This document shows positions 1 to 10,033 of a stretch of 64,000 nt of DNA, piece by piece. The DNA is from an uncultured bacterium. Lineage in GTDB: Bacteria > Actinomycetota > Coriobacteriia > Coriobacteriales > Coriobacteriaceae. The number at the start of each line of letters is the position of its first letter. The first letter of the stretch is position 1. The notes below the pieces were generated by a model. It ran no database searches. It saw only the letters and a program-made list of their open reading frames with translations, and was not told the DNA's origin. A program made the translations under genes and the position numbers. The stretch is from contig CAJMOF010000007.1 in assembly GCA_905215065.1 (NCBI GenBank), forward strand, positions 62,001 to 126,000, in the 5' to 3' direction.

Positions 1-19
1 TGTAATCGTTGGGGAGTGG

Positions 20-1801
20 TTACTTGCTCGCGAACAGCCAGATCAAGATGATCACGAGAACTACGGCAACGATGCAGACGATGGCGCCGGTGAATTTGAT
101 GCGTGAGTCGCGGGTACGTTCGCGCACCGCGTCCTCGGTGGCCTCGAGCTGGGCGACTTCTCGCTCGGTCTCGGTGTGTTCGGCTTTGTCTCGGGCCAAG
201 GATCCTGCAAGCGACTCAGTGATCTCTGGGTGGTCGTGCACTTCGGTCGCCTGTTCGATGATCGACTGTGCATGTGCGGCATCTGCTTGGGCGTTGGCGA
301 TGGTCTGCTCCTGGTCGCGGCGTGCCTTGTCCTCCGCGGCGATCTTCTCGCGCAGTTCGCGCTGACGAGTCGCGGCGGCAGTCTTCGCCGTCTGCAACTC
401 GTCGCGCGCGGCATCGGCTTCGGTCGTCACGGCTTGGTGCGCGCGTTTTGCGTCGGCGATAGGGGCTTGAGCCTGCTCGACGGCCTGCTCGGCTGCGGCA
501 AGTGAATGCTCAAGGTCGGCGGTGATGCGCGGGACATCTTCTTCGGCTTTACGCAGGGCATCTGCCGTGTCGGAAATCTGCATCGAGAGCTCGCTGGTGC
601 GCACCGTATAGTTGGCGGGATTTGCCGAGGGATTGCGTTGCAGCTCGGCATACTCATGACGCAGTGTCTCGAGCTGGGCGCGCGTGGCGTCGACGGTTTG
701 TTGTGCGGCGGCAATGCCGGTGTCTCGCTCTGCCTTCACCTTGTCGCGGATGCGCTTGGAATCCTCAAGACGTCGAACGAGGCGGTTGCCGGTCTCGCGC
801 GAGCTCGCCTCGCGGGCCTCCACGGCATCGAGCGCGGCCTTCAGACGGAGCTCAGTCGCGTCATCCTCTGTCTTCATTTGTTCGAGCTGACCCTTGAGCT
901 TTGTCGCTTTGGAGGCGTGGGCATCACGGTCAATCTCGGCGGCCGCTGCAGTCTTTTGGGCCGTGGCAATCGCCTGGCGCTGGTCGGCGACGATCTGGTC
1001 GTAGCGGCCTGCGATATCCTGGCGCGTCTCGAGTTCCTCGGCCTGATCGGCAATGCGCTGCTCAAGTTCGGCCAGGTGGGCGCGGGCATCGGCAAGTGCC
1101 TTTTTCGCGGCGTTCATCTCGCGCATGGCCGAGGCGCCCTGGGCGATAAAGGTGCCCACGGCGTTCGCAGTGTTCGAGACAGCGGTCCCCAGATCGCGGC
1201 TCGCGGCGGGGGAGTGCGGGGCAGTCGGGCGAGCGGTGTCGGCAGCGTCCGTATCGGCAGCCTGCGGCACGGCGATATTGCCGGTACCGCCCTCGATCAC
1301 AGAAAAGCCTGCTGCGTGCGGGTCGACCGCATCGGCGCCAATCGTGGGATGCTCGAGCTGCAGAAACGAGGGCATGGTGCTGCCCTGGTCGGCAACCGGA
1401 GTCTCGCCGGGTACGAAGGTCGAGGCTGCCTCGGCGGCCTCCTCTTCCTCGGCGTCAACGTCAGCGTCGGCCACGGCGTCTTTCATCGCTTTGACGGCAT
1501 CCATCATGGAGTCCATGACGGCGTCGAGCTCTTCTTCCGAAGACACCTCGATGGGGCCTGCTGCTTGCGGAGCGTTCTCAGCCTTGGGCTCAGTATCGCT
1601 CGGGTCCGGCTGCTCTAGCTGCTCTTCTTTGTCTTGCTCTGCGGCGACATTTGCGTCTGCGGCCTCGTCTGCGGCGGCAGGAGCCTCCTCGACAGCGGCA
1701 TCAATGCCGCCATCGCTTCTGGTGGAAGTATCGCAGCCGTCAATGGTGTCTGCGGAGTTATCAATATGCTGTTGAGTCTGGGGGTCCAGCTCGTCTGTCA
1801 T
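20..1801 (-). CDS. Tail-anchored coiled-coil membrane protein, function unknown
   Basis: A protein of about 593 residues that I do not recognise as a named family. The first ~200 residues are acidic and rich in Ala/Asp/Glu. Residues ~215-560 form long heptad-like, Ala/Glu/Arg-rich coiled coil. The last ~25 residues are one hydrophobic segment (IVCIVAVVLVIILIWLF) ending in ASK, so the protein is probably anchored by its C-terminus with the bulk in the cytoplasm. I chose the ATG at 1801 because GAGGAG lies 9 nt upstream; a second ATG 6 nt earlier is only 3 nt from that site. The frame is open further upstream, but without a ribosome site. A structural or scaffold role is only a guess. The gene stands alone, divergent from the SDR gene. 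Confidence 0.75.
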   Translation of the reverse strand: MTDELDPQTQQHIDNSADTIDGCDTSTRSDGGIDAAVEEAPAAADEAADANVAAEQDKEEQLEQPDPSDTEPKAENAPQAAGPIEVSSEEELDAVMDSMMDAVKAMKDAVADADVDAEEEEAAEAASTFVPGETPVADQGSTMPSFLQLEHPTIGADAVDPHAAGFSVIEGGTGNIAVPQAADTDAADTARPTAPHSPAASRDLGTAVSNTANAVGTFIAQGASAMREMNAAKKALADARAHLAELEQRIADQAEELETRQDIAGRYDQIVADQRQAIATAQKTAAAAEIDRDAHASKATKLKGQLEQMKTEDDATELRLKAALDAVEAREASSRETGNRLVRRLEDSKRIRDKVKAERDTGIAAAQQTVDATRAQLETLRHEYAELQRNPSANPANYTVRTSELSMQISDTADALRKAEEDVPRITADLEHSLAAAEQAVEQAQAPIADAKRAHQAVTTEADAARDELQTAKTAAATRQRELREKIAAEDKARRDQEQTIANAQADAAHAQSIIEQATEVHDHPEITESLAGSLARDKAEHTETEREVAQLEATEDAVRERTRDSRIKFTGAIVCIVAVVLVIILIWLFASK

Positions 1802-2095
1802 AGGCATGTGCTCCTCATCGTTGTTTGTCACCCTATGATAAAGTCTCGCGCCGACATCCCGCGCGCTGCAGCAAAGTTTCAAAACGTGTTCGATGGCTCG
1901 TGTCGATAGCAAAAACTCGGCCACTTTATCCAGTTTGTACTTGACAATCCCTTCGCCGAAAGACGTTATGCCGTTCGCCTACCGAGGCCTTTTCTATTCA
2001 CTTGAACACGCTAAAGTTGCATGTCAGCTTTTGGCGCGTGAAGTTGGATGCGCGCAGTCGACGGGCGGGCCCGTCGCGATTTGAAAGGACTTTGT

Positions 2096-2896
2096 ATGGG
2101 ACTTTTCACTGGTAAGACCGTGATCGTCACCGGCGGCGGCAAGGCCACGCTCAAGGACGGCTCCGCTGGCTCCATCGGTTACGGCATCGATATCGCTTTT
2201 GCCAAGGAGGGCGCGAACCTCGTCATCACCGGCCGCAACGTTGCCAAGCTCGAGGCCGCCAAGGAGTCTCTCGAGGCTGAGTACGGCGTTAAGGTTCTTC
2301 CTGTTCAGGCCGATGTCTCCGCCGGTCAGGACAACGAGGCCGTCGTGCAGAACGTTATCGACAAGGCGATTGAGGAGTTCGGTCGCATCGACGCCGTCGT
2401 TAACAACGCTCAGGCCAGCGCCTCGGGCGTGACCATCGCCGACCACACCATGGATCAGTTTAACCTGGCCATTTACTCCGGTCTGTATGCCACCTATCTG
2501 TACATGCAGAAGGCCTATCCGCACCTGAAGGAGACCAAGGGCTCCGTGGTCAACTTTGCTTCGGGCGCCGGCCTGTTTGGCAACTACGGCCAGTGCAGCT
2601 ATGCTGCCGCCAAGGAGGGCATCCGCGGCCTGACTCGCGTCGCCGCCAACGAGTGGGGCAAGGACGGCATCAACGTCAACATCGTTTGCCCGCTTGCTTG
2701 GACCGCCGCGCTCGAGAACTTCCAAGATGCCTATCCCGAGGCGTTCAAGGCCAACGTCCACATGCCGCCGGCAGGCCACTACGGCGACGTCGAGAAGGAA
2801 ATCGGCCGCGTTGTCGTTCAGCTCTGCGGTCCCGACTTTAAGTATATGAACGGCGAGACCGTCACCCTCGAGGGTGGCATGGGCCAGCGTCCTTAG
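2096..2896 (+). CDS. SDR-family oxidoreductase, 12-alpha-hydroxysteroid dehydrogenase-like
   Basis: A 266-residue classical short-chain dehydrogenase/reductase. The Rossmann glycine motif TGGGK is at residues 12-16, NNAQ (in place of NNAG) at 103-106, catalytic Ser156, and the Tyr169-x3-Lys173 pair in SYAAAKEG. The segments NNAQASASG, ASGAGLFGN and AAKEGIRGL, and the C-terminus ending GMGQRP, closely match what I remember of clostridial 12-alpha-hydroxysteroid dehydrogenases, which oxidise the 12-hydroxyl of cholic-type bile acids with NADP. That substrate is an inference; the SDR assignment is firm. The Arg after strand beta-2 (ITGRN) would suit NADP(H). The start is the ATG preceded by AAAGGA; an upstream in-frame ATG lacks a site. 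It is a single-gene unit ending in a long hairpin. Confidence 0.9.
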   Translation: MGLFTGKTVIVTGGGKATLKDGSAGSIGYGIDIAFAKEGANLVITGRNVAKLEAAKESLEAEYGVKVLPVQADVSAGQDNEAVVQNVIDKAIEEFGRIDAVVNNAQASASGVTIADHTMDQFNLAIYSGLYATYLYMQKAYPHLKETKGSVVNFASGAGLFGNYGQCSYAAAKEGIRGLTRVAANEWGKDGINVNIVCPLAWTAALENFQDAYPEAFKANVHMPPAGHYGDVEKEIGRVVVQLCGPDFKYMNGETVTLEGGMGQRP

Positions 2897-2940
2897 GGGT
2901 TCCGCCGTTCTACCGAACGGCGGACCGGCCGACGCTGCGC

Positions 2941-3036
2941 GGTCACCAGGGCGACAACTTGTCATTCAAAGAGGGCGGCATGACCAGAAGGTCTATGCCG
3001 CCCTCTTTTCATGCCAATTTGTTCGCCCTGGCGACC
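2941..3036. repeat. Long imperfect palindrome (family G), terminator-like
   Basis: The two arms are about 42 bp long and largely complementary. They begin GGTCACCAGGGCGACA and end with the matching TTCGCCCTGGCGACC. The apex is GGCATGACCAGAAGGTC followed by TATGCC. The 3' side of the inner stem runs into TTTT at 3005-3008, so it can terminate the SDR transcript. The apex recurs in the palindrome after proB (50450-50548), although the outer arms differ. Confidence 0.7.
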
Positions 3037-3051
3037 GCTCGCTGATGTTGT

Positions 3052-3196
3052 CAGAGCATCGGCGTTACCAGAGCATCGGCGTTGTCGGCAGTTGGGGACA
3101 GTCCCTAAGTGCCGGCAGATTGGGACACTCCTTTGCAAGATGGCGCTGAAGGCTGTCCCCAACGTCTAGTCGTTTAAGAACGTCCCCAACGACTAG
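3052..3196. repeat. GGGGAC/TGCCGGCA dispersed repeat (family E) with a short tandem duplication
   Basis: Positions 3052-3066 and 3069-3083 are two identical 15-bp units (CAGAGCATCGGCGTT). They are followed by a stretch rich in GGGGACA, TGCCGGCA and CGTCCCCAACGACTAG blocks. The same blocks recur near 15589, 37706, 50581 and 58755. It is non-coding in all frames as far as I can see. Confidence 0.6.
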
Positions 3197-3258
3197 CGCG
3201 GGAACCTGATCCTAATGCGCCAGTTTCTGTCGAGTCGGTGCTTCTTGCGGGTTGCCCG

Positions 3259-3264
3259 TATAAT
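3259..3264 (+). promoter_or_regulatory. Probable -10 box of tgt
   Basis: A perfect TATAAT lies 38 bp upstream of the tgt start. No convincing -35 hexamer is visible at the usual distance, so the call rests on the -10 box and position. Confidence 0.4.
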
Positions 3265-3301
3265 GGTTTGCGTATGAACCGCAACCAAGGAGTTCCAGTT
3301 T

Positions 3302-4441
<1,140 letters not shown>

Positions 4442-4590
4442 GGGCGACAGACACGCTTGCAGAGCGTGGGCAACGGCAATGGTCGGGCGCCAGCCGGTCG
4501 TCACATTCGTTGACACCGGCTGCGCGACCGCTGACCGATAGCTTGCAAGTGCTTGATGCATCGTGGGTACCATACCGAATAGTTGATGCT

Positions 4591-4636
4591 CGGGCGGGTG
4601 TTTGACGCATAGCGTCGACCCCGCCCGTTTTTCTTT
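4591..4636 (+). terminator. Intrinsic terminator after tgt
   Basis: CGGGCGGGTG pairs with CCCCGCCCG around an ~18-nt loop that contains GACGCATAGCGTC, and the stem is followed by TTTTTCTTTTTT. It ends about 18 bp before the next start codon. Confidence 0.75.
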
Positions 4637-4653
4637 TTTCGATAGGAGTACCC

Positions 4654-5412
4654 ATGATTAAGAATGAGAACGTCGAGGGCGAGCCTACCTACGACGAGAC
4701 GTACCGCCGCGGCCCCGTGGTCATGCGCGGCCCCATGATTCCTAAGGACAACACCTACGCCAACCTGCTGGCGCCCGAGGAGTCGACTGACTGGCTGCAC
4801 GCCGACCCCTGGCGCGTGCTGCGAATTCAGGCAGAGTTTGTCGATGGCTTTGGCGCACTTGCCGAGCTTGGACCTGCGGTGACTATCTTCGGTAGCGCCC
4901 GCACGCCCAAGACCGATCCGCTCTACAAGGCGGCGCGCACCGTCGGGCGCAAGATCGCGCAACGTGGCGTGGCGGTCATCACCGGTGGCGGCCCCGGCAT
5001 CATGGAAGCGGCCAACAGGGGAGCAGCGAGTGTCAACGGCAAGTCAGTTGGCCTAGGCATTGAATTGCCGCACGAGCACGGGCTCAACAAATACGTGAAC
5101 CTCGGCATGGACTTCCGCTACTTCTTTGTGCGCAAAACCATGTTCGTTAAGTACAGCTCGGGCGCCATCGTATTTCCCGGCGGCTTTGGCACGCTCGACG
5201 AGATGTTCGAGGTTCTCACGCTGGTGCAGACGCACAAGGTCAAGCGCATGCCGCTCGTGCTGGTGGGCAGCGAGTACTGGCAGGGCCTGTTCGACTGGCT
5301 CAACGGTCCGGTGATGGACGCCGGCATGATCAGTCCGCTCGATCCGGATCTGGTACACATTACCGACGACCTCAACGAGGCCGTTGACATTGCCCTGAGC
5401 GGGCTGATGTAG
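4654..5412 (+). CDS. LOG/TIGR00730-family nucleotide phosphoribohydrolase-like protein
   Basis: A 252-residue Rossmann-like protein of the lysine-decarboxylase-like (LOG) family. Characterised members hydrolyse nucleoside 5'-monophosphates, including cytokinin ribotides, to base plus ribose phosphate. GGGPGIMEAANRGA starts near residue 111 and the family signature PGGFGTLDE is at residues 175-183; its Glu is catalytic in the family. About 60 extra N-terminal residues precede the core, typical of the longer actinobacterial form. AGGAG lies before the ATG. The real substrate cannot be told from sequence. Confidence 0.88.
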   Translation: MIKNENVEGEPTYDETYRRGPVVMRGPMIPKDNTYANLLAPEESTDWLHADPWRVLRIQAEFVDGFGALAELGPAVTIFGSARTPKTDPLYKAARTVGRKIAQRGVAVITGGGPGIMEAANRGAASVNGKSVGLGIELPHEHGLNKYVNLGMDFRYFFVRKTMFVKYSSGAIVFPGGFGTLDEMFEVLTLVQTHKVKRMPLVLVGSEYWQGLFDWLNGPVMDAGMISPLDPDLVHITDDLNEAVDIALSGLM

Positions 5413-5423
5413 AGTAGCTAAAA

Positions 5424-5486
5424 TGGGACGGGGCTAAAAAGACCGGTGCGTAACGTTACATGCCAGTCTTTTTAGCCCCGTCCCAA
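5424..5486. repeat. Hairpin repeat (family B), bidirectional terminator candidate
   Basis: TGGGACGGGGCTAAAAAGAC pairs almost perfectly with GTCTTTTTAGCCCCGTCCCA around a ~23-nt loop. It lies between the convergent LOG and DegV genes. Related copies are at 46817-46924 and, as fragments, near 35703 and 46953. Confidence 0.75.
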
Positions 5487-5499
5487 ATGAACTGCTTCC

Positions 5500-5567
5500 A
5501 AGTTGCGGTGGAATAGGGATTGATTGACGGCTAATAAGCCAAAAACGGCCCCTATTTCACCGCAACT
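5500..5567. repeat. Hairpin repeat (family C)
   Basis: AAGTTGCGGTGGAATAGGG pairs with CCCTATTTCACCGCAACT. The outer stem is the same as in the copy at 8799-8867, while the inner sequence differs but is again self-complementary. It stands directly downstream of the DegV gene on the minus strand. Confidence 0.75.
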
Positions 5568-5580
5568 GATGTGGGCGTCC

Positions 5581-6441
5581 CTAGCGAGTTGGCTGGTAGC
5601 GGGGGCAGTAGCTGATGGCGATGGCATCGACGCCTACATGGGTGGCGATGGTGCAGCCGATGGGGCCGGTGCCGGCGTCTACGTAGTCCTGGCCCGCGAG
5701 CGCCTCGTTGACAAGTTCCTGCTCCTCGGCGGCGCCGGTCGTGAGCACGCGCACGCTTGAGCCCGGGTGCTCGTCCAAAAACGTGAGGCAGTCTGCCATG
5801 GTGCTGGCGACGATACGCTTGGCGCCGCGGCCCTTTTTGATGGCCTTGATCTCGCCCGACTGCCACTCCGGCGAAACGGCCAGGCGAATGTTGAGCATCT
5901 GCGTCAGCTGGCCGGCGAGCTTGGGGGCGCGGCCGTTTTTGACCAGGTTCTCGAGCGTTCGGGGAATCAGCAGCAGATGGGCGTCGGGCAACGTCGCGCG
6001 GATCTGCGCCTCGGTCTCGTCCAAGCTGCGGCCGTCCTCGCGCATGGCAAGCGCGTACTCCACCAGCAGACCCTCGGCGCCCGAGCCGGTGCGCGAATCG
6101 ATGCAGCGCACGTCGAGCTCGTGGGTCTCGGCGACCAGGCATGCGTTGGAATAGCAGGCGGACCACTCGCTGCACAGCGAGATAAAGATCGCGCTGTCGT
6201 GGCCATCGGCGCGCACGCGGTCAAACAGCGCCTTGAACTCGCCGGCGCTCGGCTGCGAGGTGTGCGGCAGCTGCTCAGAGCCGGCCATGCGCGCGACGTA
6301 TTCCTCGGCAGTAATCTGCACCTGGTCGAGCAGGTCCTCGCCCTCGATAATCACATGCAGCGGAATCACGTAAATACCGAGCTCTTGGGCGCGGGCGGGG
6401 GAGATGTCCGACGTGGAGTCGGTTATGATGGCAAAAGACAT
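5581..6441 (-). CDS. DegV-family fatty-acid-binding protein
   Basis: A 286-residue DegV protein. The N-terminal motif ITDSTSDISP is typical, followed by the second-domain segment with GAKRIVAST. Family members bind a fatty acid and act as the FakB subunit presenting it to the kinase FakA; no fakA gene is visible in the window. The chosen ATG has AAAGG upstream, and an upstream extension of the frame lacks a ribosome site. A second DegV gene is at 41350. The gene is divergent from the HAD phosphatase gene. Confidence 0.9.
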   Translation of the reverse strand: MSFAIITDSTSDISPARAQELGIYVIPLHVIIEGEDLLDQVQITAEEYVARMAGSEQLPHTSQPSAGEFKALFDRVRADGHDSAIFISLCSEWSACYSNACLVAETHELDVRCIDSRTGSGAEGLLVEYALAMREDGRSLDETEAQIRATLPDAHLLLIPRTLENLVKNGRAPKLAGQLTQMLNIRLAVSPEWQSGEIKAIKKGRGAKRIVASTMADCLTFLDEHPGSSVRVLTTGAAEEQELVNEALAGQDYVDAGTGPIGCTIATHVGVDAIAISYCPRYQPTR

Positions 6442-6597
6442 AATTGCACCTTTCGATGGGGCGCCACGGCGCCGCCGATTGAGAGCAAAGTGCGACAAGT
6501 ATAGTGGAGTTGCTCTACATTGCATGGTTCAATTGTTGAATAGTCAACAGTTTGAAGTGGTGGTGTAGAAATCATCAACTGGGGAAGAGGGGTGCCG

Positions 6598-7260
6598 ATG
6601 GCGGCGCTGGAGATATGCAAGCGGCCGGTTGTGCTGTTCGATTTTGACGGCACGGTGGCCGATACGGGTCGGGCGGTGATGACCTCGACGCGCAAGGCGC
6701 TGACTGCGCGCGGGTTTTCGGAGGCGCAGATGGGTGACCTGCGCCGCATGATCGGGCCTCCGCTGTGGAAGAGCTTCCACGACTTTTACGGCTTCTCCCG
6801 TGAGGAATCGCTCGTGGTGGCAGATGAGTACCGTGCCTTTTTTGACGAGCTGGGACCGGATGAGTATCCCGTGTTTGATGGGATCCCCGATCTGCTGAAT
6901 GGCCTTGTCGCGCAGGGACACCACTTGGCCGTGGCGACGTCACGCATGGAGGCCAAATGCATCGACATGGTGCATGAGCTTGGTCTTTCTCAGTTCGAAG
7001 CCGTGGTTGGCATGAATCCGCCGCAGGGGCGCGAGACCAAGGCCGATTCGGTTCGCGATGCCCTGGCGGCGCTCGGCGCGACGGCGGACGATGCCGTGAT
7101 GATCGGCGATCGCTTTAACGACGTCGAGGGCGCGCACGCGATGGGCGTGCCGTGCATCGGCATCTATTCGGGCGCGGCGGCGCCGGGTGAGCATGAGGCG
7201 GCGGGTGCCGATGCAGTGGTGCACTCGGTGGCCGAGCTTGCTAAACTTTTCTCTATCTAG
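6598..7260 (+). CDS. HAD-superfamily phosphatase, phosphoglycolate-phosphatase-like
   Basis: A 220-residue HAD hydrolase with a helical cap after motif I. Motif I is FDFDGTVADTG, with the nucleophile Asp as the first Asp of DxD. Motif II is ATSRME, motif III is the Lys in RETKAD, and motif IV is IGDRFNDVEGA. This pattern matches the Gph/PpaX group, which dephosphorylates phosphoglycolate or pyrophosphate, but the substrate is not certain. The ATG at 6598 is chosen because GAAGAGG lies 7 nt upstream; a GTG 6 nt earlier is too close to that site. Confidence 0.88.
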   Translation: MAALEICKRPVVLFDFDGTVADTGRAVMTSTRKALTARGFSEAQMGDLRRMIGPPLWKSFHDFYGFSREESLVVADEYRAFFDELGPDEYPVFDGIPDLLNGLVAQGHHLAVATSRMEAKCIDMVHELGLSQFEAVVGMNPPQGRETKADSVRDALAALGATADDAVMIGDRFNDVEGAHAMGVPCIGIYSGAAAPGEHEAAGADAVVHSVAELAKLFSI

Positions 7261-7314
7261 GAACTAAATGTGAGGGGCGGGTACGCTTGCCGCTCATTGG
7301 TAAGGAGGCAGTCT

Positions 7315-8751
7315 ATGAATCAGGTGGAGCAGAGCGTCGCTGAGTATGTCGACGAGGTCTGGGAAGATGTCGTCGCCGATATCGAGCAGCTGGTGAGCTA
7401 TCCGTCCGTGGCAGTTTCTGCCGATGCAGAGCCCGGCGCGCCGTTTGGCCGCCCGGTCCGTGACGCGCTCGACTGTGCGCTCGGCATCGCGCAGAAGCTT
7501 GGCTATCAGACGAGCGACGACGAGGGCTATGTGGGCATTGCCGATATCCCTGGCCGCGGCGACAAGCAGCTCGCGACCATCTGCCACGTGGACGTGGTGC
7601 CCGCCGGCCCGGGCTGGAACACCGACCCGTTTGCGCTGGAGCGTCGCGAGGGCTGGCTGCTCGGCCGCGGCGTTATCGACGACAAGGGTCCGGCGGTGCT
7701 GTCACTCTACGCCGGCGCCTATCTGCTCAAGCACGGCATTACCCCGCGCTATACTTTCCGCGCGCTGCTGGGCTGCGATGAGGAAGTGGGCATGTCCGAC
7801 GTTCACCATTATCTGGAGAACCACGCAGACCCCGACTTTTTGTTTACGCCCGATGCCGAGTTTCCGGTCTGCAATGCCGAGAAGGGCCAGTTTGGGGCGA
7901 CGTTCGTGAGTCCCAAGATCGACGGCGGGCGCATCGTGTCGTGGAGCGGCTCCGAGGCGAGCAATGCCATTCCGTCGCAGTCCATCTGCGAGCTCGCGAT
8001 TGCCGCCGATGAGCTGCCGGCGCCCGTTGAGAACGCCGACCGCCTGGAGATCACGGCGCTTGATAACGGGCATGCGCAGATTTTCGCCCACGGCATTGGC
8101 GGTCATGCCTCGATGCCAGAGGGAACGATCAACGCCGTCGGGCTGATCGTGGCGTATCTGCGCGAGGCCGAGGACGCGTTTGGTGCACGCGACGAGCGCC
8201 TGCTGACGCCTGCCGAGCACGAGTTCGTCAAGTTCCTGGCCTTTGTGCATGCGGACGCCTATGGTCGCGGCCTGGGTATCGATGCGACGAGTCCGGCGTT
8301 TGGCCCGCTTACCTGCAACGCTGGCGTCATCCGCGTGGCGGATGGCCATATTGAGCAGGTCATCGACGTGCGCTTCCCCGACAGCACGAGTGCCGATACC
8401 ATCCGCGAGCAGCTCGATCCGCTCGTGGGCCGTTTTGGCGTGACGTGCCGTGTGGGTCGTGCGAAGGTGCCGTTCTCGGTCTCTGCCGACGATCCGGCCG
8501 TGAAGGCGCTTATTGATACCTATAACGAGTTTACGGGCAAGCATGCTGAGCCCTTTGCCATGGGCGGCGGCACGTACGCGCGCAACTTTGCCCGCGCCGT
8601 CTCGTTTGGCCCCGAGGAGACCGGTCTGGAGCTGCCCGAGTGGGGCGGCCAGATGCACGGTCCCAACGAGTGCGCCAACGAGGAACAGCTCAAGCAGGCG
8701 CTCAAGATTTATATCGTGGCAATCTTACGTTTGAACGAGCTTGAGCTTTAA
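7315..8751 (+). CDS. M20-family dipeptidase (PepV/Sapep type)
   Basis: A 478-residue zinc peptidase. The metal-binding motifs are in order: HVDVVPAGPGWNTDPF (His, then Asp in IDDKGP), CDEEVGM with the catalytic Glu and a metal Glu, and a late MGGGTYARNF. The length and the GPGW-type motif fit PepV/Sapep dipeptidases rather than ArgE/DapE deacylases. It probably trims dipeptides in the cytoplasm. A perfect AAGGAGG lies 6 nt before the ATG; an upstream GTG in frame is ignored. A second, shorter M20 protein is encoded at 27627. Confidence 0.9.
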   Translation: MNQVEQSVAEYVDEVWEDVVADIEQLVSYPSVAVSADAEPGAPFGRPVRDALDCALGIAQKLGYQTSDDEGYVGIADIPGRGDKQLATICHVDVVPAGPGWNTDPFALERREGWLLGRGVIDDKGPAVLSLYAGAYLLKHGITPRYTFRALLGCDEEVGMSDVHHYLENHADPDFLFTPDAEFPVCNAEKGQFGATFVSPKIDGGRIVSWSGSEASNAIPSQSICELAIAADELPAPVENADRLEITALDNGHAQIFAHGIGGHASMPEGTINAVGLIVAYLREAEDAFGARDERLLTPAEHEFVKFLAFVHADAYGRGLGIDATSPAFGPLTCNAGVIRVADGHIEQVIDVRFPDSTSADTIREQLDPLVGRFGVTCRVGRAKVPFSVSADDPAVKALIDTYNEFTGKHAEPFAMGGGTYARNFARAVSFGPEETGLELPEWGGQMHGPNECANEEQLKQALKIYIVAILRLNELEL

Positions 8752-8798
8752 GGCTGCGGCGTTTTAACAACTTAGCACCCCTTTCGTCCGGGCTTTTT

Positions 8799-8867
8799 AA
8801 GTTGCGGTGGAATAGTTCCTAGAATGGGCCATTTGATGGCCAAGCAGGAACTATTTCACCGCAACTT
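8799..8867. repeat. Hairpin repeat (family C), second copy
   Basis: AAGTTGCGGTGGAATAGTTCC pairs with GGAACTATTTCACCGCAACTT, leaving an inner GGGCCATTTGATGGCC hairpin. The inner part differs from the copy at 5500. The 200 bp that follow, up to pstS, hold no gene; this is where the pst promoter must lie, but I could not recognise a PHO box. Confidence 0.75.
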
Positions 8868-9070
8868 TGTTTTTATTGGTGTAAAAGGCGGGTCATGCTT
8901 GGTGGCGGGTTTGTTATTCGTTTGTAAAGCCGAGCCGCGCTTGCGGTAAGGGTCTATCAGATGCCCGTAATAAAGCGCAGCTGACGCGGGCGCTGCCCGA
9001 TCGAGACCGTATCTTTCCAAACAGCAAAGCGGGCAGGGTGCCCGCGAGTCGCTTGTATGAAAGGAAGATC

Positions 9071-10009
9071 ATGCTCGATCAGGCTTATTCTCGTCGTCAG
9101 TTCCTCGGCCTCGCTGGTGGTCTTGCCAGCATCGTCGGTCTCGGTCTCGTTGGTTGCGGCGGCGCAGGCGCAACCGACGCCGCCGACAAGGGTAGCGCCG
9201 CTGCTGCCGAGTCCGTCTCGGGTGAGGTAACCTACGACGGCGCCTCCTCGTTCCAGGCTCTCGTCGAGGCTGCTGCCGAGAAGTTTATGGATGCCAACCC
9301 CGACGTCTCCGTCTCCGGTTCGGGCAACGGTTCGGGCAAGGGCCTGACCGCTGTCGCCGCCGGCACCGTCACCATCGGTAACTCTGACGTCTTCGCCGAG
9401 ACCAAGCTCGAGGCCGATCAGGTCAAGAACCTCGTCGACCACGAGGTCGCCGTCGTGGGCATGGGCCCCGTCGTCTCCAAGAACGTTACGGTCGACGACC
9501 TGTCCCTCGAGCAGCTCAAGGGGATCTTCTCCGGCCAGATCACCAACTGGAAGGAGGTCGGTGGCGACGACGCCACCATCGTCGTCCTCAACCGCAAGGC
9601 CGGCTCCGGTACCCGCGCCACCTTTGAGGCTGCCGTCTTTGGCGACGAGGCCAACGACTTTAAGGGCGACGCCGAGCTCGACAAGTCCGGCGACGTCCAG
9701 ACCCAGATGGCCAGCACCGACAACGCCATCTCCTACCTCGACTTCTCGCACTTCGACGACTCCAAGTTCAACGCCATCAAGGTCGAGGGCGTCGAGCCCA
9801 AGAGCGCAAACGTTACCGACGACTCCTTTAAGATCTGGGCGACCGAGCACATGTACTGCTCCAAGGACGCCGACGAGGCCACCACGGCCTTCCTGGAGTT
9901 CATGCTTTCCGACGACGTCCAGGGCAAGCTCGTCGAGGAGCAGGGCTTTATCCCCGTCTCTGCCATGAAGGTCGTCAAGGACGCCAGCGGCAAGGTATCC
10001 GCTAAATAA
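9071..10009 (+). CDS. pstS: Phosphate ABC transporter substrate-binding lipoprotein PstS
   Basis: A 312-residue extracytoplasmic phosphate-binding protein. The N-terminus carries a twin-arginine-like SRRQFLG followed by a hydrophobic stretch and the lipobox LVGC, so the mature protein is probably lipid-anchored at Cys25. The phosphate-binding loop AGSGTRATFE, the early ASSFQAL and GSGNGSGKGLTAV segments are typical. GAAAGGA precedes the ATG; the frame is open further upstream. It is the first gene of pstSCAB and 24 bp from pstC. No phoU or phoBR gene is within the window. Confidence 0.95.
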   Translation: MLDQAYSRRQFLGLAGGLASIVGLGLVGCGGAGATDAADKGSAAAAESVSGEVTYDGASSFQALVEAAAEKFMDANPDVSVSGSGNGSGKGLTAVAAGTVTIGNSDVFAETKLEADQVKNLVDHEVAVVGMGPVVSKNVTVDDLSLEQLKGIFSGQITNWKEVGGDDATIVVLNRKAGSGTRATFEAAVFGDEANDFKGDAELDKSGDVQTQMASTDNAISYLDFSHFDDSKFNAIKVEGVEPKSANVTDDSFKIWATEHMYCSKDADEATTAFLEFMLSDDVQGKLVEEQGFIPVSAMKVVKDASGKVSAK

Positions 10010-10033
10010 GTAATCGCCCCGGAAAGGTTTGCA

